Made by a program: the position numbers and the translations under genes. A model generated the notes under the pieces. It did not search any database, had not been told where the DNA came from, and worked only from the letters and a program-made list of their open reading frames with translations. DNA of 49,469 bases from Megamonas sp. UBA1799 (GTDB taxonomy: Bacteria; Bacillota; Negativicutes; Selenomonadales; Selenomonadaceae): NCBI GenBank assembly GCA_002319815.1, contig DCFR01000039.1:1-49469 (forward strand). Reading direction: 5' to 3'. This document shows positions 1 to 8,667 of this stretch, in pieces (position 1 is the stretch's first letter; each line of letters starts with the position of its first letter).

Positions 1-62
1 GACATTTTCAAAAACGCTTGACAGACATTTTTTAATTTTTTTATATACTCACCGTAAATTTA

Positions 63-830
63 TTATAAACAGACCATTTTACGGGCAAAAAAAGTAACCG
101 GCTGCAAGCGACAAGCTGCGGCAAAATCCTGCGCCAAAGCAAAGGACGCGCCGATGGCTTCAGGCGTATGCGCATCAGACCCCAGCGTCACATAACGTCC
201 GCCTAATTCATAATACCGCTTATACACCGCAACCAGCTCCTTCATCGCCAGCCGGTCGCCTAAACGCCGCGTATTCAGTTCCAACACTGTATCCGTGTCA
301 ACCAAAGCCTGCAAAACCCCGTCAATCCATTCACGGAAAAGTTCATAATGCACCCCCGGCTGCGCATAAGGCGCATAACGGCAAATATAATCAATATGCC
401 CCAAAACATCAATAAAAGCATATTCACGAATCAAATCGGCCATCGCCGTATAATATTGCGTATAAACTTCCTGCTGCGAACGCGCTTCATAGGAAGATGC
501 ATTGTAAAGATCCCTGCCGTCCAGCAGATGCACCGACCCAATGACAGCGTCAAACGGAGCCTGCGCCAGAAAAGCCTGATCCCGTTTGGTCTGCCCCGGT
601 GCCAGCCCCAGTTCTGCGCCCAAGGCCAGCGAACTTCCCCGGTAAGGTTCATAAGTGCGCCAGTATTCCTGCGGAGCAAAAGTAAAATCCAGCTCTCCCG
701 GATAATCGAAATCAATATGTTCCGTAAAAACCAGGCCTATTCCCTGGCGCGCCGCTACATCAAGTGCATCAATAGCCAGCATATCAGAGTCAGCCGAAAA
801 TCGCGTGTGAATATGGCTGTCAAAAATCAT
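63..830 (-). CDS. PHP-domain phosphoesterase, histidinol-phosphatase (HisK/HisJ) type
   Basis: 255 aa, a usual length for the HisJ/HisK-type PHP family of metal-dependent phosphoesterases that hydrolyse L-histidinol phosphate. The PHP metal ligands are visible in order: HIH near residues 6-8, TEHID near 36-40, GSVH near 98-101, a GHID motif in the middle and SDAHTP near the C terminus. A GGGG-type Shine-Dalgarno precedes the ATG. It begins 6 bases after the TSCPD gene, so the two are co-transcribed at the end of the polysaccharide operon. No other histidine-biosynthesis gene is in the window, so the exact substrate (histidinol phosphate or another phosphate ester) is not settled. The family call is firm. 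Confidence 0.85.
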   Translation of the reverse strand: MIFDSHIHTRFSADSDMLAIDALDVAARQGIGLVFTEHIDFDYPGELDFTFAPQEYWRTYEPYRGSSLALGAELGLAPGQTKRDQAFLAQAPFDAVIGSVHLLDGRDLYNASSYEARSQQEVYTQYYTAMADLIREYAFIDVLGHIDYICRYAPYAQPGVHYELFREWIDGVLQALVDTDTVLELNTRRLGDRLAMKELVAVYKRYYELGGRYVTLGSDAHTPEAIGASFALAQDFAAACRLQPVTFFARKMVCL

Positions 831-836
831 TTGGCC

Positions 837-1106
837 TCACCCCTGCCTTCTTTGTTCGGCGGCATAGGCTTCCTGCAGGGCATGCGCCAGCTGATCCGGG
901 CAGGAAGTCGGCTTGTCGCCGCAAGGATTGCCCGCAAAACGCTGGATGACAAAATCAATATCCATACCCTCTACTAATTTTGCTATCCCGGACAGATTGC
1001 CGTTGCAGCCGCCCTCAAAAGCCACCTTTTGAATTGTCTTCCCCTGTAGTTCTACCGTGATTTTCCGGGAGCAGGTCCCCCGGGTTTTATACTCATAAGT
1101 CCCCAT
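837..1106 (-). CDS. Stand-alone TSCPD-domain protein (TIGR03905-like)
   Basis: 89 aa small protein. The C-terminal half contains a PTSCPDQL stretch, the TSCPD motif that is otherwise found at the C terminus of class II ribonucleotide reductases. It has cysteines near residues 12, 34, 63 and 69 (CSRK, GGCNGN, PCGD, SCPD), which suggests metal or Fe-S binding, but no function is established. The GGCNGN segment resembles NifU/IscU-like small domains. It lies 47 bases after the deacetylase gene and 6 bases before the PHP gene; a GAGGAG Shine-Dalgarno sets the start. Confidence 0.8.
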   Translation of the reverse strand: MGTYEYKTRGTCSRKITVELQGKTIQKVAFEGGCNGNLSGIAKLVEGMDIDFVIQRFAGNPCGDKPTSCPDQLAHALQEAYAAEQRRQG

Positions 1107-1153
1107 ATTTCTCCTCTGATTCCCTAAATGATTGTATTAGATTTTACTCTTGG

Positions 1154-2887
1154 CTATTCTTTTTTGACCGCTCGCCGCTGAGAATAATTTCCTGTCAGAT
1201 AATCGCTCAGCCGGCCCACTTTAAATTTCGCCGGATCATCTGCCGCACGTTGTTCGTTAACCGTCAGCAGGATATCCAGCGCCCGGGGCGTAAAGCCTGC
1301 CGTTTCACTCATATGCATAACCAGCACAGTCCCTTTACGAACCCGACCCCGGCTGTCAAAAACGCCATGCTGCATAGACGTTACCAGCGACTGCAGACTG
1401 GGCTGGGCATAATCTTCTGTACTCTCATATCCAGATACAATGTACGTATAACCGGCATCAAAAATAGAACGCGCTCCGGCGCGGCTGATAGCCAGCGTCG
1501 GCGGTCGAAGCAGCCGCGTCAAAGAATAATGACCGTCCACCTCGACATCGCCAACCACCGACGCCAGTTTTTCATAGGCCTGCCGCACATCAATGGCATA
1601 ATCCAGATCGCTCAGCACCGGAACCTGACGGTTATGGGCATCGCGAACCGCCATGGCCTTATGTCCATTCGTGTGACTGCCGATTCCATTGCCGTCAGCC
1701 GCCATGGCCCGCAGCAAATTAGGATTGTTCGGCATATTCCAGGTAATGACAAAAAACGTCCCGGTCACATGATGCTTACGCAGAACATACAGCAGTTTAT
1801 TAATGGAATCGTCATTGCCCCAGTCGTCAAAGGTCAAAAAAATCGTATTATCCGTAACTGTTTTTACAATCCCGGTCTTATCCGCCTTCTGCATTTCCTC
1901 CCGGGAAAACCCCAGCATCCGGTCCGCAGAATCAACCAAGGGCGAGCCAAGATATCGCTGCCAGAACACCTCGTCAAAATTGGCATTGGTCACGGAAAAA
2001 GATTGGTAGCCGGGGCGCAGCTCTGCCGGTATAGCAGCAGGATTCACCGGATACGCATAGAGCTTATCCCGCGCAGCCATGACATCGCCAAGGGAAGCCA
2101 CCCGGTAAGCTGAGTCGTTCTCTGGGTTGGTCTCCGGCGTATCATCATAGGTCCGATAAGCAATATTATCAATCTTTTTTTCCTTCACCTCTATCATTAT
2201 ATCACCGGCCAGCGTGTCTTTGGTATAAAAATCCGTGCGGATATACACCACTTCACCCCGTCCCAGCGATGTCGTCCACTTACCGAAAATATTCTTCATG
2301 ACTTCGTCCGTGGTCTGCGCTTCCTTGTCTTTGGACTGCACCATATTGAGCCCCTGACTAAAAAGTATACAGCCCATAGCCGAAACGGCCTCTTTTAGCT
2401 CATCCGAATCCGGCCCCATAATCAGTCGGACATAATTTGCCTCCACGCCATAGCGCTCGCGCAGCGTCTGGCGAATCCGATCAATCTGCGCACAGAAATC
2501 ATAATACCCGTCCGTTTTCTCCGCCCGCAGTCCAATTGCCAATTCCTGCCCATGTGCCGCAATCATCGCCACATGATCCGCATTGCGCTGCAGTTCCCGT
2601 TCGGACACAAAAAACGTACCCCGCATCTGATAGGCATCCAGCCGATCCAAAACATCCTGCAGCGGCTGTGCTTTTGATAAGCCGCCAAAGGTATATACGA
2701 CCGCCTGCTCCGTCGTAGGAATAAACCGCAGCGGCGTCGCCAATTTTCCCTTATTTCTTTCCCGCAGCTGCTGATACCAAGCATGATCAGCAGGCTCTGC
2801 CCCGGCCACGCCAACCAAAGCCAGCATAAAACAAAATGCCAGCAGCAATACCCCGATAAATTGCCCTGCGCCCCTGGAACGTTTCAT
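1154..2887 (-). CDS. Secreted tandem polysaccharide deacetylase (dead NodB plus intact NodB)
   Basis: 577 aa with a signal peptide (basic start, hydrophobic 10-28, cleavage near AGA-EP at 30). There are two NodB-like domains. The first (about 60-240) has TFGG at 65-68 where TFDD is expected and no HxxxH, so it should not bind the metal. The second (about 345-550) is intact: FDD at 353-355, SHTNGH giving His405 and His409, RPP at 461-463 and a late MHMS motif with His525. Such enzymes remove N-acetyl groups from GlcNAc-type polymers, here presumably outside the inner membrane. The start follows a GGGAGGAG Shine-Dalgarno. It sits 25 bases after the GH18-like lipoprotein gene. The polymer substrate is inferred from the operon, not seen. 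Confidence 0.85.
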   Translation of the reverse strand: MKRSRGAGQFIGVLLLAFCFMLALVGVAGAEPADHAWYQQLRERNKGKLATPLRFIPTTEQAVVYTFGGLSKAQPLQDVLDRLDAYQMRGTFFVSERELQRNADHVAMIAAHGQELAIGLRAEKTDGYYDFCAQIDRIRQTLRERYGVEANYVRLIMGPDSDELKEAVSAMGCILFSQGLNMVQSKDKEAQTTDEVMKNIFGKWTTSLGRGEVVYIRTDFYTKDTLAGDIMIEVKEKKIDNIAYRTYDDTPETNPENDSAYRVASLGDVMAARDKLYAYPVNPAAIPAELRPGYQSFSVTNANFDEVFWQRYLGSPLVDSADRMLGFSREEMQKADKTGIVKTVTDNTIFLTFDDWGNDDSINKLLYVLRKHHVTGTFFVITWNMPNNPNLLRAMAADGNGIGSHTNGHKAMAVRDAHNRQVPVLSDLDYAIDVRQAYEKLASVVGDVEVDGHYSLTRLLRPPTLAISRAGARSIFDAGYTYIVSGYESTEDYAQPSLQSLVTSMQHGVFDSRGRVRKGTVLVMHMSETAGFTPRALDILLTVNEQRAADDPAKFKVGRLSDYLTGNYSQRRAVKKE

Positions 2888-2912
2888 TTTTTTCTCCTCC
2901 CACTCGCTTGAC

Positions 2913-3941
2913 CTAACGCACCTGAACGATATCTGTATTGCCGCCCAACCGCCATAAACTGATCTGCTGCACGCCCTGCCCCGCTGCCAAAGAGATCCAG
3001 GAATTCAACGTTTCGCTGTCCGCATACCAAACCGTATAGCGGCGGCCTTCTTTTTCATAGTCAAAAAACAGTCCGGCGCTATCCAGATCGCGCTGCGCCT
3101 TCGCTTGATACTTTTCCTGCAGCGCGGCGGCTTCCTTTTCATCAATAAAATGCTTGCTGACGATATCCAGTCCCAATAATCCACCGTGTTCCCACTGACA
3201 GCCGCCGGTGGCAAAAGCTACCGCCCGGTTCTCCGGCAATGCCTGCATCGCCTGCAGCGTTTTCAAAATAAATGCTCCGTCAGCTTTTGGCCCCGGCCCG
3301 CTGTGCGTGCCGTAAAGATTGTACAACATGACTACATACTGCGGTCCCCGGCAAAATGCCGCACCAAAAGGCGCACTTGGTTCCAGCACGATGCGCAGCT
3401 TGAGTCCGGCGGAAAGCGCCGCCCGATACAAACGATAGGTAAAATCAAGGAAGCGCGGCGCCAGCTGCTCATCTTTCCAAACTCGTTCATAATCAATTTC
3501 TACGCCATCATAAGCGCCCTTTTTTGCCAAGGTAATAATTTCAGCGATATGCCGGTCCATAGCGGCATCATCTGCCAACACCCGCCGCAGCACAGCCAGA
3601 TCCTTTTCCGCCGCCATTCCGGGAGCCTTTTCCCAGTCATTTACAATCGTAAGATAGGCCTGTGGGCCGCCTGGTCGCCGATTTTTCTCCCGGGCTGCCT
3701 GTACTTCCGGCGGCAGAATCAGATGATCTTCCGCATCAAAATAGGCGGCAAAATAAGACAGACTTGTCAGCCGGCCTTTCATGCCATCATATTCCTGCAG
3801 ACCACTCTTCATATCCCAATATGCGGTCCAGGCCGAAAGCGCCACCTCGGAATGGGCGCTGCTCTTAATGGGCCCGGCGCAACCCGTTGTAATAAAAATC
3901 GCTGCAGCCATACAGCAGGCTTTCAAAAACTGTACCTTCAT
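2913..3941 (-). CDS. GH18-like glycoside hydrolase, probable lipoprotein
   Basis: 342 aa. A short hydrophobic N terminus ends in TTGC with Cys21, a somewhat atypical lipobox, so attachment to a membrane is likely but not certain. The GH18 catalytic signature DGVEIDYE covers residues 145-152, with Glu152 as the expected acid. A WYAD motif and a late SLWRLGG strand fit the remaining barrel. GH18-like enzymes cleave beta-linked N-acetylhexosamine polymers. In synthase-dependent exopolysaccharide loci a periplasmic hydrolase commonly trims or helps export the polymer, and I infer that role here. The gene starts 20 bases after the PgaB-like gene with a CGGAGGA Shine-Dalgarno. Confidence 0.75.
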   Translation of the reverse strand: MKVQFLKACCMAAAIFITTGCAGPIKSSAHSEVALSAWTAYWDMKSGLQEYDGMKGRLTSLSYFAAYFDAEDHLILPPEVQAAREKNRRPGGPQAYLTIVNDWEKAPGMAAEKDLAVLRRVLADDAAMDRHIAEIITLAKKGAYDGVEIDYERVWKDEQLAPRFLDFTYRLYRAALSAGLKLRIVLEPSAPFGAAFCRGPQYVVMLYNLYGTHSGPGPKADGAFILKTLQAMQALPENRAVAFATGGCQWEHGGLLGLDIVSKHFIDEKEAAALQEKYQAKAQRDLDSAGLFFDYEKEGRRYTVWYADSETLNSWISLAAGQGVQQISLWRLGGNTDIVQVR

Positions 3942-3961
3942 TTTTTATCCTCCGCCGCTCA

Positions 3962-5851
3962 TTATAAATAATGCAGGAACCAGCCAAGAATATTCTCCCA
4001 TATCTGATTCGTCCGAAATTTGAGCTTTTCCCAGCCCGTCAGTTCCCCGCTGTAAAGCACCTGTTCATCGGCCGGCTTGACCCCGGTGTCCGTCGTAATG
4101 ATCAGCTTTTCAAAAATACCGTCATAGACATCATCGGCCAAATTTCTCTGGCTCCAGGCATCCTGCAGCTCGCCGGCCGCTAAATAGAAGCTGCCGCGAT
4201 CCAGATCACGAACCGTCACATCCTGAGCGGCGGCGCAGCCATTAACCGTAACCGAAATCTTGTCTTTTTTCAGTTGAATGACGAGATCCCGGTCGGCGCG
4301 AGCATGTACGCTGGTCACTGCCACATAAGGCTGCCCGCCATCCGCCACTGAAAGCGCCGGTTCCTTACGCCTTTTTTCCGCGCGGGCCAGATACTCGCGC
4401 GCCTGTTCACGGGATGGCGCGTACCGGGCAAAGGTTTCCAGTTCTTTTACCTCGGTATCGCGCTTATCTTCTTCCAGCGAGGGAATCGTGCCGCCTTCAA
4501 TCAGCACCAGCTTGTCCCGATACAATTCCCGCTCCGCGCTGCCGTTTTTCTCCGCCACGATCAGTTCCCCATTAGCCAGCCGCACCGCAATATAGCGATT
4601 CAACTGATCGTCCGCCCGCAGATAAATAGCCTGCTCGCCGAACAAATTTCCCTCCAGCCGCACCCGAATCTGCAAATCCTGATAACTATTGCTGTTTTTT
4701 AACCGTGCCAGCCCACGGCTTTCCGGCGACGAAGTCAAAATGTACTGCTCTTGTTTGATCTCTGACGCGCCGGACAAAAGCTCCCAGCGCTTTTGCCGCT
4801 CATGATCGCCCTCGATAAAAGAAATCGGCTGATTGATATCGTACTTAATCCGCATCAGCAAATGATTTTTTGACCAGTACGGCTGCGGCTGCATGCGCGT
4901 AAGATCATAAATACTGCTGTTGCGCTGATTGAAAACATAGCCTTCACGGTTGAAATTCATCCGGAACAAATCGCGGATCCAGCGTTCATTGAGCGCGCTC
5001 ACTTTGCCATTGTTGCCAAAGCGGCCCGTATTGGAATGCATCAGGACATAGAGCCCCGGCACGTAGCCGAGCTGTTCCTGATAAATATCGCGCAGCCGCT
5101 CATAATCATAGCTGATACGCGATTCCATATGCCGGGAGCTCTCCTGCGGCACACCGTATTTATCACGAATAAAATCCATCAGATAATGATTATAGCGGCG
5201 CCCCAGACCGCGCTGCATCATTGCATAGCGCAATGGATCAATTTCCCCGATATAATGATTATAACGGTCAAATACATTGATAAACTCCAAGCGGTACCCG
5301 TTTGTTCCCATTTCCCAATAGCTTGACGCCTGCAGCTCTTTCAAATCTTTTGGCAGCAAAAACGTCGGATCCTGTTTTTCAAATTTTTCCGGATACGTCA
5401 TCATGCTGGCCTTATAATTCAACTCTTCCAAGATTCCCTGCGCAAAAATTGCCGTATCCCGGCGTCCGTCTTCAAACATAAGAAACAAGGACCGGCGGGG
5501 CAGCGGCTTCCCTTGTTCATAATACGCTTCAATATCTTTCTGCGTAATGGTAACATAGCCCTGATCCTTAAGCGCTTTCAGCTGATCATGCAGCTGTCCC
5601 CGCCCTATGAGCGTCGCCGTATTGCCGATACGGTCAACGCCAAAGTACGACAGCGCAATAAATCCCGTGTCTGGCGCATCGGTCGTCCCCATATCAATCG
5701 CTGCCGGATCAAATGAATGATACGTCCGGAGCGTAAAAAACGCATTGACCAGCAGTGCAGCTGCGCCCAAAATGCAAAGAATTTCCAATACCATGCGATA
5801 CCGCTTGCGGCGGTTCTTGGCTTGTGTAAACTTTTCATCCCACAACGTCAT
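3962..5851 (-). CDS. Membrane-anchored PgaB-like protein with degenerate NodB domain and LamG-like C terminus
   Basis: 629 aa with one N-terminal membrane helix (about 22-42) and the rest outside. Residues 60-280 look like the NodB domain of PgaB/IcaB: a QLKALKDQGY stretch, then LMFEDG at 124-129 where TFDDG is expected, and EMGTNGY at 180-186 where the HxxxH ligands should be; both His are absent. A YVLMHSN segment follows near 268-274. Residues 380-440 and about 540-600 read like jelly-roll (LamG/DUF1080-like) sugar-binding domains. I chose the ATG at 5851 because it overlaps the upstream stop as ATGA and has a GGCGGGAG Shine-Dalgarno; a longer frame reading into the upstream gene is unlikely. 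It is probably a polymer-binding or chaperone subunit rather than an active deacetylase. Confidence 0.65.
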   Translation of the reverse strand: MTLWDEKFTQAKNRRKRYRMVLEILCILGAAALLVNAFFTLRTYHSFDPAAIDMGTTDAPDTGFIALSYFGVDRIGNTATLIGRGQLHDQLKALKDQGYVTITQKDIEAYYEQGKPLPRRSLFLMFEDGRRDTAIFAQGILEELNYKASMMTYPEKFEKQDPTFLLPKDLKELQASSYWEMGTNGYRLEFINVFDRYNHYIGEIDPLRYAMMQRGLGRRYNHYLMDFIRDKYGVPQESSRHMESRISYDYERLRDIYQEQLGYVPGLYVLMHSNTGRFGNNGKVSALNERWIRDLFRMNFNREGYVFNQRNSSIYDLTRMQPQPYWSKNHLLMRIKYDINQPISFIEGDHERQKRWELLSGASEIKQEQYILTSSPESRGLARLKNSNSYQDLQIRVRLEGNLFGEQAIYLRADDQLNRYIAVRLANGELIVAEKNGSAERELYRDKLVLIEGGTIPSLEEDKRDTEVKELETFARYAPSREQAREYLARAEKRRKEPALSVADGGQPYVAVTSVHARADRDLVIQLKKDKISVTVNGCAAAQDVTVRDLDRGSFYLAAGELQDAWSQRNLADDVYDGIFEKLIITTDTGVKPADEQVLYSGELTGWEKLKFRTNQIWENILGWFLHYL

Positions 5852-7683
5852 ACTCCCGCCTTCTTTCTGCGCTTCTTCGCCTGTGCGGCCAGATCGGCCG
5901 GCGTCATCCGCGTGCCCCAGGTAGATTTCCAGAAAGTGAACCAAGCAACCGGCATTTGCCAGAGCAGAATGCATTCATAATAAAGACAAAACCAGACGCC
6001 GAATACCCACGTAGAGCTGCGCCGGAGAAAAAGCTGCGCCATGCTCATCAAAAGCGACATGAGCACCATGCCGACCAAAAATGGCAGGGGAAACACCCGA
6101 TGAATCAGCGGCACATAAACCAGATTGTAAAGAACAATGAGCGGCGCCGCAATCGGCACCAGCACTCCCATGTAAAAGAAAAGCGACATAAACGGTTCTT
6201 TCTTCCACATAAACCGCGAAGCAATGAGTGACTCACGCAGCCAGGAACGCTTCCAACGCATCTGCTGCCGCAAAAACATCCGGTGCGTCTTAGGCACAAT
6301 CGTGGAACAAACGGCCGTATCCTGATAGGTTGTCCGATGATGCCGCAGAATAAAATTCGTCATGCTGCGATCATCGCCAAACGTAGCCCGCTGCCCCAAA
6401 AAGGTCTGGCCAAGCCAGGCATCGCAGTACTGCAGCACCAGATCTTTCCGATAACAGGAAAGCGGCCCCGAAAGACAAGTTGCCGCATCAAAATAACCCT
6501 CCGCCGCCTTCATGATGCGAAAGGCAATATAATAACGCACCGCCTGCATTTTCGTCAGCGAATTCGTATACGTATTCGCTACATCCGTACGCCCGGATAC
6601 TCCGCCCATCTCCTTATCCTTAAACGGCTGAACAATATTGCGGATTGCAAACGGGTCGACAAAACTATCAGAGTCGACAAAGACCAGCAGTTCATGTTTG
6701 GCCTGCTTCGCCCCCAATGCCATGGCCTCGCGTTTTCCCATGTTGCGGGGCTGCACATAGCAGTGCAGCCGCTCGCTGACATTATACCGGCTGCCTTCAG
6801 CCTTCAGCCGTTCAATCATATCGTTGATCTTTTCCACCGAATGATCATTGGAGCAATCATCAACCACGATGACCTCCAGTTTATCCGTCGGATAATCCTG
6901 GTTCATGCAGCTGAGAATCGTCCGCTGTATCCAAGTCTCTTCATTGAAACAAGGGATGACGACGGTAACACCGGGTGTATAATCCGGATCAATTTTCACC
7001 GGCCGATAAAAGGTAGCAAACAAATAGCGGGTCAGTAAAAACGTCGCCGCAATAATACTGTAAAGATAAAGGAAACGATTGAACCGAAAATAAATGACCG
7101 ACTCTGCCCGCATTAAAATAATCACAAAGGAAATAAAAAGCAGAAAAAAAGACGCAACTGCCAACATATAACGGCCGCGTTTTTTATTGACATATTCAGA
7201 AAGTGTCTTCTTAAACTGCATGCCATAGTAAATTTCCTGCTCTGTTTTCAAAAATCCGCGCACACAGACTGCCTCAAGATCACGAACCTTCATCTCATAA
7301 CCTTCCGGCATTGTGCCCGGTTCAATCTCAAAACTAAGCAAAATGCGATCGGCATGCTCCATCTCCTGCCGAACATCTTCGGCCAGAATCAGCAGCAATC
7401 CGGTTGTCGACACGTCGACACAGCGGCCGGTCAGAACGCGATCCTGCCCTTGATAACGGCAAACCACCTTGATCCGGTAGGAAACATCATATCTCTGTCC
7501 GGCTTTTTCTCCGGCCATATACGCCCAAAAGTCCTCGCGGCGCAGCGCAGCCTGCGCGATACCGCGCCGATCTGTGTTGGTACGGGCGCCGGCGTCGTCT
7601 GGAACGCGAGACAAGAGGCGGCGATCATGCTTATGAACATAGATGACTTCTTGCTCCGTCCGTTTCTCTTGTTGCTCACTCAT
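5848..7683 (-). CDS. PilZ-fused, hyaluronan-synthase/NodC-like family 2 glycosyltransferase
   Basis: 611 aa processive inner-membrane polysaccharide synthase. The N-terminal 165 residues form a cytoplasmic PilZ-like domain with DVSTTG at 90-95 (the DxSxxG half of the c-di-GMP site) and an RxxxR at 22-26, unusually far upstream. Two membrane helices (about 172-192, 203-224) lead into a GT2 domain: DDCSND at 275-280, DSDS at 337-340, SGPLSCYR at 405-412, QTFLG at 426-430, GDDR at 436-439 and QQMRW at 473-477. The last four match class I hyaluronan synthase and NodC more closely than cellulose synthase. Three C-terminal helices follow. The ATG at 7683 has an AGGAGGCGG site and overlaps the upstream gene by 8 bases. 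Likely controlled by c-di-GMP. Confidence 0.85.
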   Translation of the reverse strand: MSEQQEKRTEQEVIYVHKHDRRLLSRVPDDAGARTNTDRRGIAQAALRREDFWAYMAGEKAGQRYDVSYRIKVVCRYQGQDRVLTGRCVDVSTTGLLLILAEDVRQEMEHADRILLSFEIEPGTMPEGYEMKVRDLEAVCVRGFLKTEQEIYYGMQFKKTLSEYVNKKRGRYMLAVASFFLLFISFVIILMRAESVIYFRFNRFLYLYSIIAATFLLTRYLFATFYRPVKIDPDYTPGVTVVIPCFNEETWIQRTILSCMNQDYPTDKLEVIVVDDCSNDHSVEKINDMIERLKAEGSRYNVSERLHCYVQPRNMGKREAMALGAKQAKHELLVFVDSDSFVDPFAIRNIVQPFKDKEMGGVSGRTDVANTYTNSLTKMQAVRYYIAFRIMKAAEGYFDAATCLSGPLSCYRKDLVLQYCDAWLGQTFLGQRATFGDDRSMTNFILRHHRTTYQDTAVCSTIVPKTHRMFLRQQMRWKRSWLRESLIASRFMWKKEPFMSLFFYMGVLVPIAAPLIVLYNLVYVPLIHRVFPLPFLVGMVLMSLLMSMAQLFLRRSSTWVFGVWFCLYYECILLWQMPVAWFTFWKSTWGTRMTPADLAAQAKKRRKKAGV

Positions 7684-8635
7684 GCTGCGCCGCCTCCTGT
7701 CCTGGCAAAGTATCATTCAACGGCGTCGTCAAAACCGCCGGCAGCACGTGAATGCTGCGAGCCGCAGAAAGCGGACGCACGGAAATCCCCTGCTGTTCCA
7801 AGGCACTGAGCAGCCATTCTGTTTCCTCCGCTAAAGAATCCACCGTCTGAGCTCCTGCCGATTCATCCGTCTGAATCGTCGGTTTTTTATCAATCGCCGG
7901 GCGATCATCCGTCTTGCCCTCTTCCATCTTTTTGACGTCTACCGGATCCCCCGCCGCAATAGCTACAATACTGCCGGCTGGAATCGTGCTGACAAAAGCG
8001 GCCGCATCGGCCGGCGAGTGCAGCTGGCCCCGCGGCAGCACGACATTTGCATATACTGCCTTATCAATCCCGGCCGCCGTCACCGCTTTCAGCAGCGCTT
8101 CCGTAAAGCGCGTACGCGGAGCCCGGAATAAAGATGGCGCCTGTCCGGTCAAAGTTTCCAGAACCTTCTGCGTACGGCAAATCTGCCCCAGCAGTTTTTC
8201 CTGGGGCAGATTCTGTGCCGCCGCAATGCCGACAAAAGTAAAGTTGCCGATCTCCTGCCCGCTTTCCTGCAGCAGCTTGATTGTTTCCGGCTGCTCCGCC
8301 GCATTTTGGCCCTCGACAAAGAAAGCAACCGGGATCTGATGCGTTTGGAACAAATCCAGCAGCCGGGCTGTTGTCGAACGATCCGGCAGCCCATCGAGCA
8401 CCAGAGCAATCTGCCGCGAGCCGGAACTATCCGCCGTAATGACCTGCGCTGGTTCTGCCGTCGTCAGCTCTTGTCTGGCGGCGGCAATTTCCTTCTCCGC
8501 CGAATAAAGGCCGGACAAATCAGTAATATCAGCCGCCGGATGGGCCGTCTCCGGCAATTCATAAAACAGATAAAATGTCACGCCGGCAGCTGCCAGAAAA
8601 ACCAACAGCAGTCCCCATCCCCATTTATGGCTCAT
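7676..8635 (-). CDS. Membrane-anchored NodB-like protein lacking metal ligands
   Basis: 319 aa with one N-terminal transmembrane helix (9-26) and an extracytoplasmic NodB-like fold (about 75-235). The usual FDDGP is VLDGLP at 79-84: the first Asp (81) is kept, the metal-binding second Asp is Gly. The usual HxxxH region is EIGNFTFVG at 128-136, with Phe and Gly in place of both His. RAPR at 171-174 takes the RPP position. It therefore should not act as a metal-dependent deacetylase; a scaffold or polymer-binding role is inferred. The divergent polysaccharide deacetylase (YibQ-like) family is an alternative family name. The C-terminal 85 residues are not recognised. It overlaps the synthase gene by 8 bases, which suggests coupled translation. 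Confidence 0.7.
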   Translation of the reverse strand: MSHKWGWGLLLVFLAAAGVTFYLFYELPETAHPAADITDLSGLYSAEKEIAAARQELTTAEPAQVITADSSGSRQIALVLDGLPDRSTTARLLDLFQTHQIPVAFFVEGQNAAEQPETIKLLQESGQEIGNFTFVGIAAAQNLPQEKLLGQICRTQKVLETLTGQAPSLFRAPRTRFTEALLKAVTAAGIDKAVYANVVLPRGQLHSPADAAAFVSTIPAGSIVAIAAGDPVDVKKMEEGKTDDRPAIDKKPTIQTDESAGAQTVDSLAEETEWLLSALEQQGISVRPLSAARSIHVLPAVLTTPLNDTLPGQEAAQHE

Positions 8636-8667
8636 TTTGCATACTCAGCTCCGTTTCCCGTACAGCG

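Noticed and set aside
63..830. Part of a histidine biosynthesis operon
   Set aside because: No other his gene is present and the gene sits at the end of the polysaccharide operon.
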